This document shows positions 1 through 5,886 of a stretch of DNA of 8,398 nucleotides, piece by piece. The stretch lies in the NCBI GenBank assembly GCA_003818675.1, contig RPPD01000071.1, positions 1-8,398 on the forward strand, written 5' to 3'. Below the pieces are notes generated by a model. That model was not told the DNA's origin, did no database searches, and worked only from the letters and a program-made list of their open reading frames with translations. How positions within the stretch are numbered: the first letter of the stretch is position 1; each line of letters starts with the position of its first letter. The position numbers and the translations under genes are program-made. The stretch comes from Spirochaetaceae bacterium (GTDB taxonomy: Bacteria > Spirochaetota > Spirochaetia > SZUA-6 > RPPD01).

Positions 1-1
1 A

Positions 2-874
2 ATGAACTCATCGTTTCTATCACGTTTTATTTTTCTGTGCATCTTCCTGTTGGCAAGCCTTTCAATGGCTTTCAGCGCTGGCGCACCGGAAAAAATTGGC
101 GCATGGTCCATTCTGAAGAAAATACCCCTCGACAAGCAGATGGCAATCCAACAAGCCATGTTCCTGGATGACAAATTCGGGATTGCCATCTCAAATACCG
201 AAATTTCCATCACTACCGATGCAGGCGCGTCCTGGCTCAAGCAGAGTCCGCGTTCACAATGCTTTTCCGGGCTTGACATCAAGGACAGAAACACCTTCGC
301 TGTCGGGACAGGATGCATTGGCCTCTTCAAGAGCACCAATGGGGGAAAAACCTTCGCGGAAGATCATCAGATGAGAGCTCCTTTTCTCATCTCGATGATT
401 TCCGCCTCCTCGGTTATCATGAGCGACCGGTGGAATATCGTCCAGACAAAGCAGATCGACGCGCCCATAGCGCACTGCGCCCTGAAAGCATTCTGTGCCG
501 TAAGCGGATCGTTGTATACTGCGGTTTCAAAAGATTCAAAATGCATCATTTCAACCGACGCAGGGGAAACATGGTCTGAGCGAGTCATTTCAGTGGATGG
601 CTCCTCCCCGGTCTTCAATGAACAGACGGTGTGCATCCGTTTTATAGATGAGAACAATGGCGTTATCGTCTATTATTCAGCCGAGGGGAAGCAGAAAGGA
701 TGGTTCATCCTCGCCACTGCAGACGGCGGAAAAACCTGGTCACAGGACAATATTACTCCGTATATCTCGCAGACTGGAAGACCTCTTGTCTCCCAGGACG
801 GCAAAATACTTACCATCGTCCCGGTATTCGGCCAGGGCGATATAACAATAGTGAAAAGGAGTGAAACAAAATGA
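2..874 (+). CDS. Exported Asp-box (BNR/Ycf48-like) beta-propeller protein
   Basis: The 290-residue product begins with a hydrophobic Sec signal peptide (about residues 8-26, ending near AFSAGA), so the ATG at position 2 is a believable start although any upstream sequence is outside the window. The mature part carries four Asp-box motifs of the S/T-x-D/N-x-G-x-T-W/F type: residues 71-78 (TTDAGASW), 111-118 (STNGGKTF), 184-191 (STDAGETW) and 238-245 (TADGGKTW). In this family such boxes sit in turns of beta-propellers, as in sialidases, sortilin and the photosystem II assembly factor Ycf48. Here photosynthesis is not implied; many heterotrophs have exported Ycf48-like proteins of unknown role. 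No catalytic residues of a sialidase can be identified. The stop overlaps the next gene's start (ATGA), so the two are translationally coupled. Family assignment is firm; function is unknown. Confidence 0.85.
   Translation: MNSSFLSRFIFLCIFLLASLSMAFSAGAPEKIGAWSILKKIPLDKQMAIQQAMFLDDKFGIAISNTEISITTDAGASWLKQSPRSQCFSGLDIKDRNTFAVGTGCIGLFKSTNGGKTFAEDHQMRAPFLISMISASSVIMSDRWNIVQTKQIDAPIAHCALKAFCAVSGSLYTAVSKDSKCIISTDAGETWSERVISVDGSSPVFNEQTVCIRFIDENNGVIVYYSAEGKQKGWFILATADGGKTWSQDNITPYISQTGRPLVSQDGKILTIVPVFGQGDITIVKRSETK
856..861 (+). promoter_or_regulatory. Ribosome binding site inside the end of the upstream gene
   Basis: AAGGAG lies 9 bases before the ATG at 871, within the last codons of the propeller gene. 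Together with the ATGA stop/start overlap at 871-874 it fixes the start of the second gene and indicates coupled translation. Confidence 0.8.
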
Positions 875-1854
875 ATCGCATCACAATTCCTGTTCTGGCT
901 GCTATCACAGCAGTTTTATTGTGCGTCGCTGTACCCACACCCCGGGCCCAGACGCCTCCTGCTGCGGATGAAATCCGCGCATTGCTTTCCAAGGTGGTTA
1001 CGACTGGCTATGCCAATCTGCTCGCCTCCCTTGGAGACGAGTTTGACAACCCGGCCACGCTTTCCGGATGGAGCATTTTCAGCAAGGCTGAAAACTGGCC
1101 CAACCGTATCGAGAAACTCGACATTAACGCCACAAGCAAGGGCAGCATGTATCTGCTCCCGCTCTGCGGCGGATGGTGGAAGGGTTTTCACGGAGCATAT
1201 GTTTACAAGACTGTGGAAGGCGATTTCATGCTCCAGGGCAGAATCATGATTAAGGGCAAAGTCGGCGAAATACCGGCCATAAAGTGGAACCGGGGCGGAC
1301 TGGTAGTTCGCAGGCCGGGCGACATGTCGGCAAAGCCCGAGGAGCGCACCGAGAGCATAGTTCACATCATGCACGGCGTTGACAACAATGTGAAATACGT
1401 GCTCTACAGCGGCAATGTGAAGGACAACGTCTACGACTGGACAAATTTCAATATCCAGAACGACAAGGCCATTTGGATCGACCTTGCGATTGTCAGACTC
1501 GGCTCCGCGTTTGCAACCATGTACAAGCTTGATGGAAGCGACTGGGTCATTCTGAAAAGAATGTCCAGGCCCGATCTCCCTTCAAAACTGCAGGCGGGCA
1601 TCACTGGGTGCGCCGAGCCGTTCAACGCCAGTTATGTCTGGCTTAACAGCTCAACAAGCATTTATGATTACAACAAGGAAGTCTTGCCGACAAAATACGG
1701 CCCAGACGTCCAGGTATTTGTCGATTACATCCGTTTTAAAAGTCCTGTGCCAAACGAGGCGCTTCGCAAAGCTTTGATGGAAAACATTGCGTCCACAGGC
1801 GAATTATCCAATGACTTGTTGCTTGAAGCAATCAAGAAATCCTTTAATTTATGA
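871..1854 (+). CDS. Exported concanavalin-like (DUF1349-type) protein
   Basis: The 327-residue product has a Sec signal peptide (residues 1 to about 27, hydrophobic core 6-21, probable cleavage near PRAQ). C18 is not in a good lipobox because the preceding residues are Leu-Leu. The mature protein reads as a jelly-roll resembling DUF1349 and the C-terminal concanavalin-like domain of beta-xylosidases: FDNPATLSGW at 58-67, a WW pair at 102-103, EGDFMLQGR at 117-124, GGLVVRRP at 142-149, a WIDLAIVR strand at 202-209 with a following YKLDGSDW segment, LQAGITG at 240-246 and VFVDYIRF at 282-289. A short charged helical tail follows (about 295-327). Such folds usually bind carbohydrate or act as non-catalytic modules; no active site is evident. 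It is coupled to the Asp-box protein and is the last gene before a strong terminator, so the pair probably acts together outside the cytoplasm. Confidence 0.8.
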   Translation: MNRITIPVLAAITAVLLCVAVPTPRAQTPPAADEIRALLSKVVTTGYANLLASLGDEFDNPATLSGWSIFSKAENWPNRIEKLDINATSKGSMYLLPLCGGWWKGFHGAYVYKTVEGDFMLQGRIMIKGKVGEIPAIKWNRGGLVVRRPGDMSAKPEERTESIVHIMHGVDNNVKYVLYSGNVKDNVYDWTNFNIQNDKAIWIDLAIVRLGSAFATMYKLDGSDWVILKRMSRPDLPSKLQAGITGCAEPFNASYVWLNSSTSIYDYNKEVLPTKYGPDVQVFVDYIRFKSPVPNEALRKALMENIASTGELSNDLLLEAIKKSFNL

Positions 1855-1868
1855 TTTAAAAAAAGTTT

Positions 1869-1898
1869 TTGTATTGTCGTAAGAGGAGAAACCATAAT
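1869..1898 (+). promoter_or_regulatory. Candidate promoter overlapping the terminator
   Basis: CATAAT (1893-1898, 5 of 6 to the -10 consensus) sits in the terminator loop. A weak -35, TTGTAT (1869-1874, 3 of 6), lies 18 bases upstream. Transcription would begin near 1905, inside the 3' arm of the hairpin, leaving a leader of about 30 bases with the AAGGAG site at 1923-1928. The argument is partly by exclusion: there is no room for a promoter between the terminator and the next gene. Confidence 0.35.
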
Positions 1899-1917
1899 AT
1901 TTCTCCTCTTATTTTTT
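1880..1917 (+). terminator. Rho-independent terminator after the exported-protein pair
   Basis: A perfect 12-bp stem (arms 1880-1891 and 1900-1911, core AAGAGGAGAAA / TTTCTCCTCTT) with an 8-base loop is followed directly by six T residues (1912-1917). This is a textbook intrinsic terminator for the operon ending at 1854. It ends only 5 bases before the ribosome binding site of the next gene, so it could also act as an attenuator for that gene. Confidence 0.85.
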
Positions 1918-1936
1918 ATGAAAAGGAGCTGTACAT

Positions 1937-2461
1937 ATGAAAAAAACCGCCCTCGTTCTGATTGATTTACAGAATGATTATTTTCCAGGGGGCAGGTGTG
2001 TTCTTGAGAACAGTCTTGTTGCTTGTCAAAACGCCAAAAGGCTTCTATTGAGATTCCGCGAACTAGGATCTCGTATTATACATATACAGCATGAGTCAAA
2101 CAGGCCTGATCCGGCCTTTTTTGCTCCCGGAACAGATGGAATGAAAATTAAATCGGATGTGGCGCCTGTTCAAGACGAAAAGGTCATTCTCAAACACAAG
2201 CCTTCAAGTTTTATCGCAACCGAACTTCAGGCGCACCTTGAGGCACTCGGAATCAAGAAAATCATTCTTGCAGGGATGCAGACTAATGTATGCGTAAAAG
2301 CATTTGTCATCGATCCGCAGAGCAAATCATATGACATATCCATCATCCATGATGCACTTGCCGCGGCAACAAAAGAGATTCACGTGAACACACTGCCGCT
2401 TTTGGCCAGGGAATGCAGCCGTCTTATATCTACAGATGATTTGCTTGACAATTTAAAGTGA
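1937..2461 (+). CDS. Isochorismatase-family cysteine hydrolase
   Basis: The 174-residue protein is a full-length, single-domain member of the isochorismatase-like hydrolase superfamily, a cytoplasmic alpha/beta fold. The catalytic triad is visible: D10 in ALVLIDLQNDYF, K88 in ILKHKPSSF, and nucleophile C119 in GMQTNVCVKAF, with the usual GMxT turn just before the cysteine region. The family cleaves C-N or vinyl-ether bonds of small amides and related compounds. The metal-binding D-x-H...H set of nicotinamidases is not seen, so PncA is unlikely; the substrate cannot be predicted. The start is supported by AAGGAG at 1923-1928, 8 bases before the ATG. It sits alone between a terminator and a convergent glycosidase remnant, so its context gives no pathway. 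Confidence 0.9.
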   Translation: MKKTALVLIDLQNDYFPGGRCVLENSLVACQNAKRLLLRFRELGSRIIHIQHESNRPDPAFFAPGTDGMKIKSDVAPVQDEKVILKHKPSSFIATELQAHLEALGIKKIILAGMQTNVCVKAFVIDPQSKSYDISIIHDALAAATKEIHVNTLPLLARECSRLISTDDLLDNLK

Positions 2462-2483
2462 TGTCTCTTCAACTGTCACTTTA
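2454..2483. terminator. Palindrome spanning the two convergent stop codons
   Basis: TAAAGTGA (2454-2461) and TCACTTTA (2476-2483) form an 8-bp perfect inverted repeat with a 14-base loop. Each arm contains the final AAG codon and TGA stop of one of the two convergent genes. It could serve as a two-way terminator, but neither strand has a U-run after the stem, so the call is weak. Confidence 0.35.
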
Positions 2484-3348
2484 CGGCATCCGGAACTGGC
2501 AGGCCAAAAACCGGGAAACCATCCTGTTTCCATAATAAAAGCTGTGCACGGGTATGGTGATTTGGGTCATAAAGCGGATCCCCGCTGATTTTCCTGTAAT
2601 TTCTGGCATGATAGACAAGCACATCATGCTTTCCATCTTCTGATATTGTGAATGAATTGTGCCCGGGCCCATATTGTCCTGTTTTTTCATTGGATGCAAA
2701 TACAGGCGATTCAGTTTTTTTCCACGATGCCGGATCAAGAAGATCCTTGTCAGTCTGTGCCCAAAGCAGCCCCATACAGTAACTATGGTCAGTGGCACTC
2801 GCAGAATATGTGATGAATATCATGTTGTTCCTGACAAGAACCGCGGGACCTTCATTTACCCAATACCTGATTTGTTCCCACCCAAATGAGGGCTTTGAGA
2901 TCATCACCTGTTTCCCCGCGAGTGTCCATGGATTTTTCATTTCAGCCATATATAAATTTGAATTCCCATAAAAAGAAGGGTCCCGCTGCGCCCATAATAG
3001 GTAACGTTTTCCATTATAAGCAAATGTAGTTGCGTCCAGGCTGAAGGACTCCCAATTGGTTTTAATCTGGCCCATCTCTTTCCAGGAGCCTTCCATAGGA
3101 TTTTCCGAATTGTTTTCCAACAAATAAATTCTATGGTCAAACGGGCTTGCGACTGTTCCTGCGGCAAAACAGATATACCAGACACCTTCTATGAAGTGAA
3201 TTTCCGGGGCCCAGACATGTTTACTCATGGGTCCATCTTCATGTTTTTCCCAAATCACCTTTGCCGCGACCGTCCCAAGGCCCTGTATTGTCTTGCTCCT
3301 GCGAAGTTCTATTCGGTCATACTCTGGAACTGAGATGGAAATATTCAA
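2476..3348 (-). CDS. GH43-type glycosidase, N-terminally truncated
   Basis: The 290 residues match the body of a glycoside hydrolase family 43 five-bladed propeller, a family acting mostly on arabinose- or xylose-containing glycans. Two of the three acidic active-site residues can be placed: D105 in SFSLDATTF (pKa modulator) and E166 in WVNEGPAVL (general acid). HVWAPEIHF (44-52) and GPGHNSF are also typical. What is missing is the first blade. Relatives, as I recall them, have an ADP-containing segment and DGYYYFTxS just before the SVPEYDRIELRRS seen here at 6-18, and the Asp of ADP is the catalytic base. This frame starts with TTG at 3348 and is closed by an in-frame TGA at 3357-3355, so about 30 or more residues are lost. 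There is no clear ribosome binding site; TTG overlaps the stop of the flavodoxin gene. There is no signal peptide. It is probably inactive, a gene remnant, unless the start region is an assembly error. Confidence 0.8.
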   Translation of the reverse strand: MNISISVPEYDRIELRRSKTIQGLGTVAAKVIWEKHEDGPMSKHVWAPEIHFIEGVWYICFAAGTVASPFDHRIYLLENNSENPMEGSWKEMGQIKTNWESFSLDATTFAYNGKRYLLWAQRDPSFYGNSNLYMAEMKNPWTLAGKQVMISKPSFGWEQIRYWVNEGPAVLVRNNMIFITYSASATDHSYCMGLLWAQTDKDLLDPASWKKTESPVFASNEKTGQYGPGHNSFTISEDGKHDVLVYHARNYRKISGDPLYDPNHHTRAQLLLWKQDGFPVFGLPVPDAVK

Positions 3349-3360
3349 GATTGCTCAAGA
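3345..3360. repeat. Short direct repeat at the flavodoxin/GH43 junction
   Basis: TCAAGA occurs at 3345-3350 and 3355-3360, separated by TTGC, giving a 10-base period. On the minus strand one copy carries the flavodoxin stop codon and the other the TGA that closes the glycosidase frame. It sits where the missing start of GH43 should be and may be a scar of deletion or slippage; so short a repeat could also be chance. Confidence 0.5.
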
Positions 3361-4739
3361 CTTTCATTCTTCAGTATTTTATTATGCGGCATTACTATTC
3401 CTTCTTTGATCATATTGGTAAACATTTTGCGCAATGGCCTGATTTTCATCACCAGGATAAAAAGTGATCCCAGAAACCTGTTAAATCGTTTCTTTTGAGG
3501 AAAGTTAAAAATTTTATTTTTACGATAATACTTGAAATCAGCCCTGAAAAAGGCCTTTAAATCACAATAGATTTCATCACGAAATACCTTCATACCGGCA
3601 TAGCCAGGAAACATAACAGGTTTTTTATAGCCATAATTGCTTGCATCCACCAAGTCTTTGGCAAGGCAGGTAATCTGATCATCAATAACAATACTATCAT
3701 TGCTTTCATCAGAAACAAATCCGAGCAGGTTCGCGTGTCCGACTTCAAAATGTCCATAGAAAACGTTCATGACATTGGGTAATTGCGAAAGCGGGCCTGA
3801 AACAAGCAATCCCACCTGCTGGCCGTTAAATGATGGCGAATGCGTTCGCCAGAAACTGCGGTCCATGAAGCGCTTCCATTCCCATGACAAAAAACGGCCT
3901 TTTATTTTTCCGGCGATTACAATAATATCAGCCTTCATGAAACTTTTTTTATAAAAATCAATATAGTCATCCTTTCCCTCATATCTGCAGGTATTATCCC
4001 ACCCGCATTTGATGCATCCAAGACAGCCCCCCGAGATACGCATCTTGCTCAGATCCACGATTTCCACATCACCATTAATGCTTTGTGAAAAACGCTGCAC
4101 CATACTGCTGACTGTATTCCCTTTCTCAAGATGATCCGCAATTACGATCACCCTTTTTTTACCTGCATTCACTTTTTTATGAACTGTTGCCGGATTATAG
4201 GCACATGAAATATGAGAAATTACGTTTGTCTGCCGCGCAATAGGTCTCTGTTCCCTGATACATGCGAAAAATCTGTCTGCAAAAAACAGGAACTGATGTC
4301 TGGAGGATTGTTTTAAAAAATCAAACATCGCCGGAGAATAACTGTCATAAAATCGCATTCCAAAATCCTCGGAAATACCCTGGATATAGGCATGCGCGGT
4401 ATGATCGAAAAAATGAATGGAAGTCGAAATGGCCGCAGCGTACTTGTTTGCAAAAACAGCTTCATCATGGTTTTCTGCAATAAATTCAATAAATCTCTTC
4501 AGTTCTGAATGCACAAGGTAAAAATAAAGCGGGAAGCACCAGATTATTGCATCTGCTTTCTCAATTGAATCCAGGATTTTTTGATACTCTGCCCCTTTTC
4601 CGGCAATGGCGGGCATCCGTTTTGAAATATGAAAGACAGTAAAATCAATATTGGGATATTTTATTTTAAGGAATTCTATGTACTTTAATGTCCCTGACAG
4701 TTCCCCCTTCGGGCTGCCATTCAATACAGTTATCTTCAT
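3345..4739 (-). CDS. Tandem flavodoxin-like oxidoreductase with CX2CX2CX5C motif
   Basis: The 464-residue protein has two flavodoxin/NADPH-dependent FMN reductase-like domains. The first starts MKITVLNGSPKGELSGT, a typical FMN phosphate loop (residues 7-16). The second starts at about 195 (KKRVIVIADHLEKGNT) and carries C239, C242, C245 and C251 in GGCLGCIKCGWDNTC. This CX2CX2CX5C spacing fits the CX2CX2CX4-7C 4Fe-4S motif of archaeal iron-sulfur flavoproteins (Isf), though many WrbA-like reductases have a similar cysteine group without a proven cluster. The tail (about 376-464) is basic and ends in MIKEGIVMPHNKILKN, which looks like the family's natural end. The ATG is supported by AGGAG (4750-4746) 6 bases upstream. 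The protein is cytoplasmic, with unknown electron donor and acceptor. PadR lies just upstream in the same direction and shares an operator motif, suggesting inducible expression. Confidence 0.85.
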   Translation of the reverse strand: MKITVLNGSPKGELSGTLKYIEFLKIKYPNIDFTVFHISKRMPAIAGKGAEYQKILDSIEKADAIIWCFPLYFYLVHSELKRFIEFIAENHDEAVFANKYAAAISTSIHFFDHTAHAYIQGISEDFGMRFYDSYSPAMFDFLKQSSRHQFLFFADRFFACIREQRPIARQTNVISHISCAYNPATVHKKVNAGKKRVIVIADHLEKGNTVSSMVQRFSQSINGDVEIVDLSKMRISGGCLGCIKCGWDNTCRYEGKDDYIDFYKKSFMKADIIVIAGKIKGRFLSWEWKRFMDRSFWRTHSPSFNGQQVGLLVSGPLSQLPNVMNVFYGHFEVGHANLLGFVSDESNDSIVIDDQITCLAKDLVDASNYGYKKPVMFPGYAGMKVFRDEIYCDLKAFFRADFKYYRKNKIFNFPQKKRFNRFLGSLFILVMKIRPLRKMFTNMIKEGIVMPHNKILKNESLEQS

Positions 4740-4750
4740 AATAAACTCCT

Positions 4751-4765
4751 ATATCAATCTGATAT
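4751..4765. promoter_or_regulatory. Putative PadR operator in the flavodoxin promoter
   Basis: ATATC-AATCT-GATAT is a perfect 5-bp inverted repeat with a 5-base spacer. It lies just downstream of the -10 element, over the expected transcription start, a position suited to repression. The same pattern, ATATCA-N4-GATATA, recurs at 5401-5416 in the padR promoter. Confidence 0.55.
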
Positions 4766-4770
4766 ACCTT

Positions 4771-4799
4771 AGCATATTATATCTATTTGCTATAGTCAA
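4771..4799 (-). promoter_or_regulatory. Sigma-70-type promoter of the flavodoxin gene
   Basis: On the minus strand TTGACT (4799-4794) lies 17 bases from TATGCT (4776-4771). A perfect TATAAT (4781-4776) is also present but only 12 bases from the -35, so it could be used only without that -35. Transcription would start near 4764, within the putative operator. This means the gene need not be read through from padR. Confidence 0.55.
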
Positions 4800-4830
4800 G
4801 TACAGAATACACCTTTTTAACAGATCATCT

Positions 4831-5373
4831 CTACAGGGAATTGACAGTTTTAATGCACTCGCGCGCCCACTGGATGACCATCTGAGCGTGTCGTTTTCCG
4901 TAATCCAATGTTATTACCGCGGAAAGCCTGTACCTCTTTTGGGGAATTTCAGCAAATTCCGCTTCCACCTTTTTATACTCTTCAAGAAGTTCTTCCTGTT
5001 CACATATATGAGCCTCCAGCTTCGCGACAATTTCCTTGACTGACAGATGACTGGAAAAAAACATTTTCAAAAGGATTTCAATCCGGTACCGCTGGCGGCT
5101 TTCTGCTGACTTTAACCAGGACTCGAAAACCTTTTTCCCTTTTGCCGTAAGGCTGAACACGTTTTTTGAAGGACCTTTGCCTGAATCCACTTTTTTGCTG
5201 TCCGCAAGACCTTCTTCTTCCAGTTCCTTAAGCAGCGGATAGATATGTCCGTAATTTTCACTCCAGAAAAACTTCAGGCTGTTGTCTGTCATTTTTTTTA
5301 TATCATATCCGGAACATGGCATGAATGAGAGCAGCCCAAGAATCGCATACCTGCTTTTGTTTTCCTTTGGCAT
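4831..5373 (-). CDS. PadR-family transcriptional repressor
   Basis: The 180-residue protein has the PadR winged-helix domain at its N-terminus. YAILGLLSFMPCSGYDIKKM (9-28), the FFWSENYGHIYPLLKELEEEGL segment (35-56) and a basic wing, then FSLTAKGKKVFESWL (73-87), are typical. The C-terminal half (about 95-180) is the dimerising helical domain of the longer PadR subfamily, with a charged coiled-coil-like stretch at 117-140. Members are cytoplasmic DNA-binding dimers, usually repressors released by small toxic molecules. The start is supported by AGGAAAGGA (5389-5381) 7 bases upstream of the ATG. It lies in the same orientation as the flavodoxin gene and divergent to the VanZ-like gene. A palindrome in its own promoter suggests autorepression. 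The ligand is unknown. Confidence 0.92.
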   Translation of the reverse strand: MPKENKSRYAILGLLSFMPCSGYDIKKMTDNSLKFFWSENYGHIYPLLKELEEEGLADSKKVDSGKGPSKNVFSLTAKGKKVFESWLKSAESRQRYRIEILLKMFFSSHLSVKEIVAKLEAHICEQEELLEEYKKVEAEFAEIPQKRYRLSAVITLDYGKRHAQMVIQWARECIKTVNSL

Positions 5374-5397
5374 GGGTCAATCCTTTCCTGAACAACC

Positions 5398-5426
5398 ACA
5401 ATATCACAAAGATATAGCTGTGACAA
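5398..5426 (-). promoter_or_regulatory. Promoter of the padR gene
   Basis: On the minus strand TTGTCA (5426-5421, 5 of 6) is 17 bases from TATTGT (5403-5398, 4 of 6). Transcription would begin near 5391, leaving a leader of about 18 bases with the ribosome binding site at 5389-5381. An alternative pair, TTGAAG (5440-5435) with TATATC, has an 18-base spacer. Confidence 0.45.
5401..5415. promoter_or_regulatory. Putative PadR operator in the padR promoter
   Basis: ATATC-ACAAA-GATAT has the same arms and spacer length as the site at 4751-4765. It covers the spacer and part of the -10 of the padR promoter, as expected for autorepression. It also lies about 15 bases upstream of the -35 for the divergent VanZ-like gene, so it might affect that gene too. 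Confidence 0.55.
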
Positions 5427-5430
5427 TCGC

Positions 5431-5459
5431 TTGACTTCAATTTGTTAAATGTGTACAAA
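5431..5459 (+). promoter_or_regulatory. Promoter of the VanZ-like gene
   Basis: TTGACT (5431-5436) is 17 bases from TACAAA (5454-5459, 4 of 6). The transcription start would fall at about 5465-5466, on the ATG itself, which suggests a leaderless message and fits the absence of a ribosome binding site. Confidence 0.4.
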
Positions 5460-5464
5460 CACTC

Positions 5465-5842
5465 ATGAATTTTAAAAGAATTGTCACGTTTGGGTTGTTT
5501 CCCGTGACCGCCTGCATCATCGCTTTTATCTCACTCTATCCAAAATTACCGTCACTTCCCATACCGTGGTATCTTGCAGACAAGCTTTATCATCTCCTCG
5601 CCTATATGATCCTTTCTGGTCTCGCCATGATATTTTTCCAGAAACTGCTCAATCGTCCGCTCATATCCGCGGCAGTAGCAGCTATTGCGTGCATTACCTG
5701 GGGCGGGATCATAGAGTTGGTACAGCCAGTGACTGGCCGCCATTGCGATTTTCTGGATTTTCTTGTCAATACTGCAGGGGTAATATTTATCTGCACGCTT
5801 GTTCTCACCATAAACTCTGCACGCAGCCGCAGACATGCATAA
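5465..5842 (+). CDS. VanZ-like small membrane protein
   Basis: The 125-residue protein has four predicted membrane helices (about 6-24, 43-59, 67-85 and 98-117). Conserved VanZ-like positions are present: DKLYHLLAY (39-47) and E84, Q87, G91-R92, D95, D98, N102 and G105 in the IELVQPVTGRHCDFLDFLVNTAG region. VanZ is known from teicoplanin resistance, but most relatives are genomic membrane proteins of unsettled function, so no antibiotic role should be assumed. An in-frame TGA at 5432-5434 and the lack of other start codons make ATG 5465 the only likely start. There is no Shine-Dalgarno sequence before it. It is divergent from padR and separated from it by 91 bases. Confidence 0.85.
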   Translation: MNFKRIVTFGLFPVTACIIAFISLYPKLPSLPIPWYLADKLYHLLAYMILSGLAMIFFQKLLNRPLISAAVAAIACITWGGIIELVQPVTGRHCDFLDFLVNTAGVIFICTLVLTINSARSRRHA

Positions 5843-5880
5843 GAATACCATGACAGGCCGGGTGCGCATGACGGCATTCT
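5842..5880. other. Hairpin between the VanZ-like and rubrerythrin genes
   Basis: AGAATACC (5842-5849) pairs with GGCATTCT (5873-5880) with one mismatch, which becomes a G-U pair in the minus-strand RNA. It fills the gap between the convergent genes but lacks a U-run on both strands, so it is at best an imperfect terminator. Confidence 0.25.
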
Positions 5881-5886
5881 GCAATA

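Noticed and set aside
922..927. Lipoprotein signal at C18 of the concanavalin-like protein
   Set aside because: The residues before the cysteine are Leu-Leu, lacking the small residue needed at -1, so ordinary signal peptidase cleavage is more likely.
916..1374. Minus-strand open frame of 152 codons
   Set aside because: It opposes the concanavalin-like gene, which has a signal peptide and ribosome binding site; the antisense product shows no recognisable domain.
1937..2461. Nicotinamidase (PncA) identity
   Set aside because: The catalytic triad is shared, but the metal-binding Asp/His set typical of nicotinamidases is not visible.
3349..3460. Missing GH43 N-terminus in another frame upstream
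   Set aside because: The frame in use is closed by TGA at 3357-3355, and this stretch encodes the natural-looking end of the flavodoxin protein; no ADP or YYYF-like segment was found.
5842..5880. Intrinsic terminator for rubrerythrin
   Set aside because: The stem is imperfect and no T-run follows it on either strand; it is listed only as a hairpin.
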